DNA from: an uncultured Saprospiraceae bacterium | GTDB lineage: Bacteria; Bacteroidota; Bacteroidia; Chitinophagales; Saprospiraceae | Reading direction: 5' to 3' | NCBI GenBank assembly: GCA_937921525.1 | Contig: CAKZUM010000439.1 | Coordinates: forward strand, 1-6,095 | DNA: 6,095 nucleotides | Part shown: one piece after another, positions 1 to 5,907 of the stretch | Position numbering within the stretch: the stretch's first letter is position 1 | How the letters are laid out: each line of letters begins with the position of its first letter | Notes under the pieces: model-generated | Told to the model about the DNA's origin: nothing | What the model saw: the letters and a program-made list of their open reading frames with translations, nothing else | Database searches by the model: none | Translations under genes and position numbers: made by a program

Positions 1-40
1 TTAATAATCCTACAAAAAATAGAGAAAATAAATACTTCAT
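1..40 (-). CDS. Partial CDS: N-terminus of a probable secreted or membrane-anchored protein
   Basis: An ATG at 40-38 on the minus strand opens a frame that runs off the left edge after 13 codons and reads MKYLFSLFFVGLL. A lysine straight after the initiator followed by an unbroken hydrophobic stretch is the n-region and h-region pattern of a Sec signal peptide or an N-terminal membrane anchor. No cleavage site or lipobox cysteine is visible because the window ends inside the hydrophobic core. The 20 bases upstream are A/T only apart from single C or G bases and have no Shine-Dalgarno block, as with the other genes here. The gene lies downstream of the mutase on the same strand, separated by 220 bases that include a MITE-like element, so it probably has its own promoter. 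Function cannot be assigned. The start is inferred from pattern only, so a chance ATG remains possible. Confidence 0.55.
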   Translation of the reverse strand, partial: MKYLFSLFFVGLL

Positions 41-58
41 TTGTTTATTTAAAATAGA

Positions 59-66
59 CTATTGTC
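59..66. repeat. Left copy of 8-bp direct repeat (candidate target-site duplication)
   Basis: CTATTGTC here is identical to 203-210. The two copies sit exactly outside the GACAAG...CTTGTC termini of the element at 67-202, and identity stops at once on both sides (A versus C to the left, G versus T to the right). This is the pattern left by an 8-bp staggered insertion. Confidence 0.6.
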
Positions 67-202
67 GACAAGTTTATCTGAAGCCAAAAAGTAGTTGACA
101 CTTTTTTACCACGGATTCACGGATTTTAAGCGTTCTACTTAGTTTAATCCGTGAATCCGTGGTAAAAACACAATTAGTGTAAACTTCTTTGATAATCTTG
201 TC
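67..202. mobile_element. MITE-like non-coding palindromic element, 136 bp
   Basis: The whole segment is an extended imperfect inverted repeat. The outer arms 67-83 and 184-202 both begin GACAAG, then T or A, then TTATC, and end in GAAG: 15 of 17 left-arm positions match, with two extra bases on the right. Next inward, 95-102 and 176-183 match at 7 of 8. The core arms 103-125 and 146-168 match at 23 of 23. Unpaired bulges are 84-94 on the left and 169-175 on the right, and the apex loop is 126-145. It is flanked by the exact 8-bp direct repeat CTATTGTC. Small size, terminal inverted repeats, a target duplication and no reading frame are the defining traits of a miniature inverted-repeat transposable element mobilised in trans. 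The parent transposase family cannot be named. It sits between the mutase stop and the next gene, where its hairpin could also affect the 3' end of the mutase transcript. Confidence 0.6.
103..168. repeat. Perfect 23-bp inverted repeat with internal tandem CACGGATT
   Basis: Arms 103-125 and 146-168 are exactly complementary with a 20-base loop. Each arm contains the octamer CACGGATT twice in tandem (110-117 and 118-125, and their complements), preceded by a run of five T. Because the T run is on the 5' side and the A run on the 3' side on both strands, this is not a standard Rho-independent terminator in either direction. From memory, CCACGGATTCACGGATT-type words occur as dispersed intergenic repeats in some bacterial genomes. 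That cannot be verified from this window. It forms the core of the MITE-like element. Confidence 0.85.
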
Positions 203-210
203 CTATTGTC
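203..210. repeat. Right copy of 8-bp direct repeat (candidate target-site duplication)
   Basis: CTATTGTC, identical to 59-66, directly follows the right terminal inverted repeat of the element at 67-202. Confidence 0.6.
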
Positions 211-260
211 TTTACAAAAAATTATATTTCAGAATACAAATGTACTATCTCTTTGTCTTC

Positions 261-2003
261 TTATGCACCTAAATCTTGCAAAATAAGCGTCAACTTTTCA
301 TCTAATTGTGCAGAAATCTTATCAAAGTCCTCTTTAGAGGACAGTTTATCATTTACACTACAGTAAAATTTAATCTTCGGTTCCGTACCTGAGGGTCTTG
401 CCGAGACGATACTTCCATCTTCTGTAAAAAATTGCAAAACATTAGAAGAAGGTAAATCTATCTTTGTTTTTTCTCCATCTGCGGTATTTATAGCAGTACT
501 AATTTTATAATCTTTAATGGTGAGGACTTTGGAACCACCTAGTGTTGCGGGTGGATTTTTTCTATACCCATCCATCATCGCTTGTATTTCTTCAGCACCA
601 CTTTTACCTTTTTTAGTAATGGCAATTAGTTTCTCTTTGTAATATCCATATTCTAAATACAAATTAATAAGTGCTTCGTATAAGCTACTATTTTGGTCCT
701 TGTAATAAGCAGTCATCTCGGCTAACATGGTACAAGACACTACCGCATCTTTATCTCTTGCATGTTCTCCTACCAAATAGCCATAACTCTCCTCCCCGCC
801 TGCTATAAAAGTCTTTTTGCCTTCTAGCTGGGTCATTATTTCACCAATATACTTAAAGCCTGTTAGGGTGTTATAGCAGTCCACATTCTTTGAAGCTGCT
901 ATTTTATCAATCATATAGGAGGTAACTACTGTTTTTACTACATATTGATCTCCCGTTAACTTTCCAGCTTTTTCCCATGCAGTCAGTACATAGTGTATCA
1001 ATAAACAAGCAGCTTGATTTCCATTTAGTAAAATGAAGTCGCCTTTATTATCTTTTACGGCGATGCCTACCCTATCTGCATCAGGATCGGTCGCCATTAC
1101 TAAATCGGCATCGACCTCTTTCGCTTTTTTCAAAGATAGACTTAACGCTTCTTGTTCCTCTGGATTGGGGTACACTACTGTAGGAAAATTACCATCTGGT
1201 TTCATTTGTTCTTCTACTAGAATCACATTTTCAAAACCATATTTTTTTAGTGCGGGAGGGACACTCACTCCGCCTGTACCATGAATTGGAGAAAAGACAA
1301 TTTTTAAATCCTTTTGTCTTTTAATGGCCTCTTTGGAAATAGATACGGCCGCAACTGCATCTAAAAATTTATCATCTATTTCTTGGCCAATAATCTCGAT
1401 ATTTCTTTCTCTTTTCTTAAATCGAATATCATCAATGCTTTTAATCTTTTTGACCTCCGCCATCACGTTTTTGTCATGCGGTGCCACGAGTTGTCCACCA
1501 TCTCGGCCATATGCTTTGTATCCATTATATTCCTTAGGGTTATGAGATGCCGTTAGCATAACCCCAGCATGACAGCCTAATTCTCTAATGGCAAAAGATA
1601 ACTCTGGAGTAGGTCGTAGCCCTTCGAAGAAGTAGACATATATATCATTCGCTGAAAAAACTTCAGCCGTTTGTTGAGCAAATTCTTTTGAATTATTTCG
1701 ACTATCATGCGCTATGGCTACCTTAATTTGCTTACCTGGGTAAGTATTTATCAAATAATTTGACAAGCCTTGAGTCGCCATTCCTAAGGTATATTTGTTG
1801 ACTCTGTTCGATCCAGCACCCATTATTCCTCTAAGCCCACCTGTTCCAAATGATAAGTCTTTGTAAAAAGCATCTGTCAATTTTGTCGTTTCTCCATTTT
1901 CAACTAATTGCTTGATTTCTGACTTTGTTGCTTCATCATAATTTCCTGACAACCAACCGTTTACTTTTTCTTGAACAGCAGCATCTAAAGTGATAGTCTT
2001 CAT
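261..2003 (-). CDS. pgcA: Phosphoglucomutase/phosphomannomutase (PgcA-type alpha-D-phosphohexomutase)
   Basis: A cytoplasmic enzyme that interconverts hexose 1- and 6-phosphates through a phosphoserine intermediate, linking glycolysis to nucleotide-sugar and polysaccharide synthesis. All four active-site loops are visible: the phosphoserine loop TASHNP at 151-156 with catalytic Ser153; the Mg2+ loop DPDADR at 306-311; the sugar-specificity loop GGEESYGY at 402-409; and the phosphate-binding loop RPSGTEPKIKFY at 536-547. The N-terminal FGTGGLRG (52-59) is typical of the long subgroup that includes Bacillus PgcA and animal PGM2. The length of 580 residues matches that subgroup and nothing is missing. 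The ATG start fits the usual N-terminus of the family. Family membership is near certain. Substrate preference is not, since relatives act on glucose, mannose or pentose phosphates. It is followed by a MITE-like element, and its leader contains competing inverted repeats. Confidence 0.95.
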   Translation of the reverse strand: MKTITLDAAVQEKVNGWLSGNYDEATKSEIKQLVENGETTKLTDAFYKDLSFGTGGLRGIMGAGSNRVNKYTLGMATQGLSNYLINTYPGKQIKVAIAHDSRNNSKEFAQQTAEVFSANDIYVYFFEGLRPTPELSFAIRELGCHAGVMLTASHNPKEYNGYKAYGRDGGQLVAPHDKNVMAEVKKIKSIDDIRFKKRERNIEIIGQEIDDKFLDAVAAVSISKEAIKRQKDLKIVFSPIHGTGGVSVPPALKKYGFENVILVEEQMKPDGNFPTVVYPNPEEQEALSLSLKKAKEVDADLVMATDPDADRVGIAVKDNKGDFILLNGNQAACLLIHYVLTAWEKAGKLTGDQYVVKTVVTSYMIDKIAASKNVDCYNTLTGFKYIGEIMTQLEGKKTFIAGGEESYGYLVGEHARDKDAVVSCTMLAEMTAYYKDQNSSLYEALINLYLEYGYYKEKLIAITKKGKSGAEEIQAMMDGYRKNPPATLGGSKVLTIKDYKISTAINTADGEKTKIDLPSSNVLQFFTEDGSIVSARPSGTEPKIKFYCSVNDKLSSKEDFDKISAQLDEKLTLILQDLGA

Positions 2004-2028
2004 ATAATATTATTTAAGTGGTTTAGAC

Positions 2029-2107
2029 TTGCTCATAAGTAACAAGCCTTTTTTATAACTTTATACTCTTTCTAAGTTGCTTTGTTGGGCTTCTTACATA
2101 AGCAACT
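2029..2107. repeat. Three-part inverted repeat in the mutase leader
   Basis: The segment 2029-2048 (TTGCTCATAAGTAACAAGCC) and the complement of 2088-2105 (TTGCTTATGTAAGAAGCC) agree at 16 positions with a 2-base gap, so they can pair across a 39-base loop. Inside that loop, AGTTGCTT at 2075-2082 is perfectly complementary to AAGCAACT at 2100-2107, which overlaps the same right arm. Only one of the two pairings can form at a time. On the minus strand the last segment lies 25 bases before the mutase ATG. The layout resembles a switchable leader, but both stems are short and AT-rich and neither is followed by a U tract in the gene's direction, so a function is only a possibility. Confidence 0.4.
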
Positions 2108-2111
2108 ATTT

Positions 2112-3278
2112 TTACTCAATATAAGTAATTTTCAAATTAAAAAAGGCTAGACCTAATGCAATAATTATGGACAAAGATAAAAAATGAAAACTGGAAGTTA
2201 AACTTGTCCAGTTTGAAATAAAACCTAGTAATACAGGGCCTATCATAAAACCTACAAAACCTATTCCAGACACAATTGAAATACCTGTTGAGGCAGGAAT
2301 ACCTTTTGTCTGTCCTGCTAATCTAAAAACTTCAGGGATAATCACGGATAAGCCTAAACCTAAGAGACCAAATCCTGCAACTGTAAAAATTAAATTAGCA
2401 GTTAAAATTGAAAAATAGGCTACAAAGGCGGTTAGACTGCCATAACAAATAATATTAATCGTACCATATTTTTGACTCAAATTATCACCTAAAAATCTCC
2501 CCAAAGTCATACATAAAGAAAAAGCTATAAAACCTAAACCTGCCTGACTCTCTGTGACTTTTACAATATCAAACAAAAATAAGTTGCTCCAATGTTCCAC
2601 CGCCCCTTCATTGAACATGATAATAAAACCAACCATTGCTAATCCAAACAGTGTTTGGATATTTTTAAAGGTATGTTTTGGTTTGTGTTCTTCTGCAATT
2701 ACTTTCTCTTTTATGGGAGAATAGTATTTTGCTAAGAAGAAATTGGATAAAATAATAAACATAGAAACAGAGAACATATGCCAAATAGGATGGTCAAATA
2801 AGACAATGAAGACACTTCCGATTCCTGCCCCTATAAAACCACCTAAACTAAAGAATCCATGCGCAGCAGCCATGAATGGTTTCTTTTCTTTTGTCTCTAT
2901 CGTTGAGACTAAAGCATTCATAGAAATATCTGTGAAGCCAGAAAAAATTCCTATGACTAATAAGCTTCCACACAAAGCTACATAACTAGGCACTGCTAAG
3001 GGCAAATTAAAAAGTAAGGCATAGATCAATATCCCTGCCTTTGTGGATTGCCCTACACCATACTTCTTATTCATGTAGGGTATAAAGGGAATTGAAATCA
3101 AAAGACCTACCGCTAAACAAAATAAAGCTAGCCCTATTTCTGCATCATTTAAGCCAAACTTTGACTTTATATGCGGTAAATAAAGTACCCAAGTTCCTGT
3201 CATAATATTCAAGGAAGCAAAGACCCAAGAAGGGGCAAAGTAATTCCAATTGGACAATATTAATTTTAATGAATTCAT
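2112..3278 (-). CDS. MFS transporter, MosC/YbjJ-like
   Basis: A 388-residue inner-membrane protein with about twelve hydrophobic segments, near residues 14-34, 47-67, 80-96, 99-120, 137-161, 165-184, 207-223, 245-263, 273-290, 293-315, 332-354 and 362-382. The longest polar loop, 185-206, joins the two six-helix halves as expected for the major facilitator superfamily. Recognisable stretches are FGLNDAEIGL (41-50) before helix 2, a degenerate motif-A loop at 68-80, TDISMNA (116-122), HGFFSLGGFIGAG (140-152), NEGAVEHWSNLFL (223-235) and MTLGRFLGD (257-265). This set is what I know from the MosC/YbjJ group, whose members are proton-driven permeases of mostly unknown solute. The acidic residues Asp117 and Glu224 inside predicted helices are candidates for proton or substrate coupling. 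No neighbour names the substrate. The ATG start lies inside a 12-bp palindrome, AATGAATTCATT (3268-3279), with no Shine-Dalgarno block. It appears intact. Confidence 0.88.
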   Translation of the reverse strand: MNSLKLILSNWNYFAPSWVFASLNIMTGTWVLYLPHIKSKFGLNDAEIGLALFCLAVGLLISIPFIPYMNKKYGVGQSTKAGILIYALLFNLPLAVPSYVALCGSLLVIGIFSGFTDISMNALVSTIETKEKKPFMAAAHGFFSLGGFIGAGIGSVFIVLFDHPIWHMFSVSMFIILSNFFLAKYYSPIKEKVIAEEHKPKHTFKNIQTLFGLAMVGFIIMFNEGAVEHWSNLFLFDIVKVTESQAGLGFIAFSLCMTLGRFLGDNLSQKYGTINIICYGSLTAFVAYFSILTANLIFTVAGFGLLGLGLSVIIPEVFRLAGQTKGIPASTGISIVSGIGFVGFMIGPVLLGFISNWTSLTSSFHFLSLSIIIALGLAFFNLKITYIE

Positions 3279-3293
3279 TTATTGTTTTGAGAA

Positions 3294-3328
3294 GTCAGAG
3301 GTCAGAACGCTATGCTGTCAGCAGTCAG
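3294..3328. repeat. Four GTCAG copies in two pairs spaced 7 bases apart
   Basis: GTCAG occurs at 3294, 3301, 3317 and 3324. Members of each pair start exactly 7 bases apart and the pairs are separated by ACGCTATGCT. The third copy is also part of the small palindrome TGCTG-T-CAGCA (3313-3323). The cluster fills the short spacer between the HsdR-domain gene and the MFS start. It resembles a fragment of an intergenic repeat and is too short and too tightly spaced for a CRISPR array. Confidence 0.6.
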
Positions 3329-3353
3329 ATACGTAATATTGACAACATGAATC

Positions 3354-3363
3354 GATTTAAATC
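3354..3363. repeat. Perfect 10-bp palindrome GATTTAAATC
   Basis: GATTTAAATC lies 5 bases beyond the stop of the HsdR-domain gene (3368-3370). An AT-rich palindrome this short can arise by chance in such a sequence. It could be a protein-binding site, but nothing else supports that. Confidence 0.3.
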
Positions 3364-3367
3364 AATA

Positions 3368-3823
3368 CTATTCAGGACCATCAGGAATTTCATTTAAAAA
3401 TTCATAAGTTTTTTGATCATAGTCCATCCTACAACAGTAATTAGTTAGTCCATTACTAATCAACAAATAAGGAACTTGATAAGCTAAATTATAGCTAGCT
3501 ATTTGGTCTAGTACTGCTTGGTTGAGTGTTACCTTTGGTGCTTTACATTCCACCAATAAAAAAGGCGACATTGTTTTATCATAGGTAATAATATCACTTC
3601 TTCTATATTGGCCATTCACACTTAGGCCTCTTTCTACATGTAAGTGATTTTTGTTGAATCTTTTCTCTTGTATTAAATATTGTATCAATAATTGCCTGAC
3701 CAATTCTTCTGGCTGCCACACTAAATACTTTTTTCGGATTGGATCAAAAATCATTTTCTTACCTAATTCCTTTTTTACTTTTAACCTTGACTGGTACTTT
3801 AGTAGATCTATATTGATTAGCAT
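3368..3823 (-). CDS. HsdR N-terminal-domain protein (HSDR_N_2, PD-(D/E)XK nuclease fold)
   Basis: A 151-residue stand-alone protein with the fold of the nuclease domain of type I restriction HsdR subunits. Numbered from the chosen start, FDPIRKKYLVW (26-36) opens the domain, then come VERGL (63-67, Glu64), RRSDII (74-79, Asp77) and VECKAP (91-96, Glu92 and Lys94), the E...D...ExK set that would bind metal, followed by DQIASYN (106-112, Gln107/Tyr111), the QxxxY-like motif of HsdR nucleases. No helicase, methylase or specificity gene is adjacent, so it is not part of an ordinary restriction locus. Similar short proteins are common in Bacteroidota with unknown role. I chose ATG at 3823 because the frame upstream has only a TTG (3916) that falls inside a palindromic repeat, and because the family begins close to this point. 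The 31 extra codons are probably not translated. It follows recQ after 172 bases. Nuclease activity is inferred from motifs only. Confidence 0.85.
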   Translation of the reverse strand: MLINIDLLKYQSRLKVKKELGKKMIFDPIRKKYLVWQPEELVRQLLIQYLIQEKRFNKNHLHVERGLSVNGQYRRSDIITYDKTMSPFLLVECKAPKVTLNQAVLDQIASYNLAYQVPYLLISNGLTNYCCRMDYDQKTYEFLNEIPDGPE

Positions 3824-3854
3824 TTTAAAATAAATTGAGTTGGGGAGTTCTTGA

Positions 3855-3927
3855 TGGCAGACATTTAAAAAATGGTTGACACCTTTTCGTAGACCTAAAG
3901 TATCAGCCACTTTCAAAGTGTCTGCTA
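3855..3927. repeat. Nested palindrome built of degenerate TGGCAGACACTTT-like units
   Basis: Unit TGGCAGACATTT (3855-3866) is the inverse of CAAAGTGTCTGCTA (3914-3927). Unit TGGTTGACACCTTT (3873-3886) is the inverse of AAAGTATCAGCCAC (3897-3910). The two pairs nest around a loop at 3888-3896, giving arms of about 31 bases with roughly 25 matched positions and a few one-base bulges. A fifth, weaker unit in the same orientation as the right arm follows at 3929-3942. A local 13-base palindrome CACTTTCAAAGTG lies at 3908-3920. The structure ends 31 bases upstream of the ATG of the HsdR-domain gene, so it would form a hairpin in that gene's leader or in a recQ read-through transcript. Confidence 0.6.
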
Positions 3928-3950
3928 CAAAGAGTCCGTCTCTTAACCTA

Positions 3951-3963
3951 AGGAACGGTTCCT
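3951..3963. repeat. Small palindrome AGGAAC-G-GTTCCT
   Basis: Perfect 6-bp arms around one central G, 33 bases past the recQ stop. CGGCTATGCT (3966-3975) follows it, and a similar word recurs in other spacers of this window. It is probably a remnant of an intergenic repeat. No T tract follows in the minus direction, so it does not look like the recQ terminator. Confidence 0.4.
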
Positions 3964-3995
3964 AACGGCTATGCTAAATAAAATCTTTTGTCGAA

Positions 3996-5903
3996 TTAGT
4001 CCCCAACCCATTTTAATTTTTGATCTTCTAAGACTTTCACCAAGCCTTCTTCTAAAAGAAAATTAAGCGTTGTCAGAACTTGTTCATGTCGTTTAGGAGA
4101 AAAGGCTTCCTTAATCTCAAGAGCACTCAAGTTTTCTTTTTTTAATAATAAAAATATCTTTTGCTTATATCGCTCGAAGGTCGCTTCTTCTACCTCTGGT
4201 TTATTTCTTCCAAGACAAACATCGCACTGTCCGCATAAGGGCGCGTTTATTTCCCCAAAGTAACTTAATAATTGTTTACTCCGACAACTATTTTTTTCGG
4301 CATACTTGATGGCTGCTTTAATATTTTTGCCAAACCGCTCTTTTCTAAATTTAAACAATACTTGATCGATGACTAAATTATCTACAGGTACTCTTTCTTT
4401 TAAGAATATTAATTGGGGTTGATCTTTTTGAGGGCTATATTGAAGAATACCATCTTGCTGTAATTTATTTAAACTTTGAACCAATTCTTTTACAGGGATT
4501 TTTAGAGCGTAGGCTAACTGAGATTCTTTAATTCGTACAGGGTAATTAAAAACCCCTTGATATAATTGCAAAGTTTTTTTTATAACCCGATCTAGTTTTT
4601 TATTCCGTAATTGGTAATCGTACAATTTTTCTCGATCTACCTTCACTCTAAGGGTGGCTGGAAGAAAAACGGACTCGCTCAAAATTAGCCAACCCGACTG
4701 TTCTAAAATTTTAAGGCAATTATAAGTTTTTAATACTTCTAATTGGAAAGTCTTAATAAATGCTCCAATGTCAAAATCATAGCTTTTTCCTATGCCTCCA
4801 CCCACCGCTAGTTGAAGATAACTACCTAATGCTCTATATACTTGTCTGATCGTTTTCATATCTGGAAAAGCTTGCTCATAAGCATGTTCCAATCGCTTTT
4901 TATCTACTTCATCATATAATAAAACCGCATAGGCTTTTTCCTCATCTCGACCTGCTCGACCTGCCTCTTGAAAATAGGCTTCCAAACTATCTGGAAGATC
5001 CATATGGACGACTGTTCTTACATCTGGTTTATCTATTCCCATTCCAAAAGCATTGGTCGAAACAATCACTCGTTTTTTGTTTTGAACCCAAGCATCTTGC
5101 TTTGCAGAGCGACTGTCTGGACTCAATCCTGCATGGTAAAAATCTGCATGGATTTTATTGCGCTGCAAAAATATGGCTATGTCCTGTGTTCTTTTCCTAC
5201 TACGGGCATATACGATACTCGACCCTTTTACTTTGGTAATAATATTCAGTAAGGCATTTAATTTATTGGCTTCTTTTAGAACAACATAAGATAGGTTCTT
5301 TCTCTCAAAACTTTTTTGAAAAAGATTTCTTTCCTTAAATTCCAATTTATCTTGAATATCTTCTTTTACTACATCTGTTGCCGTTGCGGTTAAGGCTAAT
5401 ACTGGAACTTTGGGATGGAGTTCTCTAATCGTAGCAATTTCCAGATAAGAGGGTCTAAAATCATAGCCCCATTGAGAAATTGAATGGGCTTCGTCAACGG
5501 CTATCAAATTCACATTCATTTTTGCGATGCGTTGTCGTGCTAATTCCGTGCTTAGACGTTCGGGCGAAAGGTATAGAAATTTAATATTGCCGTATACGCA
5601 ATTGTCTAGCTCTCGATCAATATCTTGATAGCGCATACCTGAGTAGATAGCGACCGCAGTAATATTCCTTTTTTTTAATTGCTCCACTTGATCTTTCATC
5701 AATGCAATGAGGGGAGATACAACAATGCAAATACCTTCTTGACATAGGGAGGGTATCTGAAAACAAATAGACTTCCCCCCACCTGTTGGTAATAGGGCAA
5801 GGGTATCTTTGCCATCTAAGACAGATTGGATAATTTCGGCTTGGAGTGGTCGAAAAGATTGGAATTTCCAGTATTGTTGGAGTATCTCTTTTGGAGTGGG
5901 CAA
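3996..5903 (-). CDS. recQ: ATP-dependent DNA helicase RecQ, Bacteroidota-type long form
   Basis: A 635-residue cytoplasmic 3'-5' helicase that unwinds forked and recombination intermediates in repair. Motif 0 is FRPLQ (17-21), the Walker A loop is LLPTGGGKS (37-45), the Walker B box is DEAH (137-140), the aromatic-rich loop is SQWGYDFRP (143-151), motif III is TATAT (172-176), motif V is STNAFGMGIDKPDVR (282-296), and motif VI is YFQEAGRAGRD (310-320) with its arginine finger. The zinc cysteines are Cys540, Cys557, Cys560 and Cys563, with the same 17-3-3 spacing as E. coli RecQ, but about 160 residues further along because a helical segment at about 345-515 separates them from the helicase core. 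A short winged-helix-like tail (about 575-635) ends the protein and there is no HRDC domain. The frame contains no ATG before Met90. TTG at 5903 puts the start where relatives begin (x-TPKEILxxYW). A perfect hairpin lies 4 bases upstream. Confidence 0.93.
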   Translation of the reverse strand: MPTPKEILQQYWKFQSFRPLQAEIIQSVLDGKDTLALLPTGGGKSICFQIPSLCQEGICIVVSPLIALMKDQVEQLKKRNITAVAIYSGMRYQDIDRELDNCVYGNIKFLYLSPERLSTELARQRIAKMNVNLIAVDEAHSISQWGYDFRPSYLEIATIRELHPKVPVLALTATATDVVKEDIQDKLEFKERNLFQKSFERKNLSYVVLKEANKLNALLNIITKVKGSSIVYARSRKRTQDIAIFLQRNKIHADFYHAGLSPDSRSAKQDAWVQNKKRVIVSTNAFGMGIDKPDVRTVVHMDLPDSLEAYFQEAGRAGRDEEKAYAVLLYDEVDKKRLEHAYEQAFPDMKTIRQVYRALGSYLQLAVGGGIGKSYDFDIGAFIKTFQLEVLKTYNCLKILEQSGWLILSESVFLPATLRVKVDREKLYDYQLRNKKLDRVIKKTLQLYQGVFNYPVRIKESQLAYALKIPVKELVQSLNKLQQDGILQYSPQKDQPQLIFLKERVPVDNLVIDQVLFKFRKERFGKNIKAAIKYAEKNSCRSKQLLSYFGEINAPLCGQCDVCLGRNKPEVEEATFERYKQKIFLLLKKENLSALEIKEAFSPKRHEQVLTTLNFLLEEGLVKVLEDQKLKWVGD

Positions 5904-5907
5904 TTCG

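Noticed and set aside
103..168. Rho-independent terminator for the mutase
   Set aside because: The stem is strong, but the T run precedes it and an A run follows it on both strands, so the required 3' U tract is absent.
1033..1545. Plus-strand open frames of 83 and 73 codons (1033-1284 and 1324-1545)
   Set aside because: They lie entirely opposite the mutase gene, whose active-site motifs prove the minus frame. Their products are low-complexity serine/leucine/phenylalanine-rich and unlike any family I know.
2004..2111. Bacteroidota promoter (TTG / TAnnTTTG)
   Set aside because: I looked in all spacers on the minus strand and found no match with the right spacing. The closest -7-like words (for example TACTTTAG near 3895-3902) differ from the consensus and lack a properly placed TTG.
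2075..2113. Terminator formed by AGTTGCTT/AAGCAACT followed by ATTTTT
   Set aside because: The T run follows only on the plus strand, where no gene ends. The MFS gene reads the other way.
2743..2985. Plus-strand open frame of 80 codons opposite the MFS gene
   Set aside because: It is antisense to well-supported transmembrane helices and has no recognisable domain or independent leader.
3291..3328. CRISPR-like array
   Set aside because: The repeats are 5 bases with 2-base gaps, far below the size of CRISPR repeats and spacers.
3651..3833. Plus-strand open frame of 60 codons opposite the HsdR-domain gene
   Set aside because: It mirrors a coding region with intact PD-(D/E)XK motifs and has no features of its own.
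4968..5252. Plus-strand open frame of 94 codons opposite recQ
   Set aside because: It overlaps helicase motifs IV to VI on the other strand, and its composition is that of a reverse-complement shadow.
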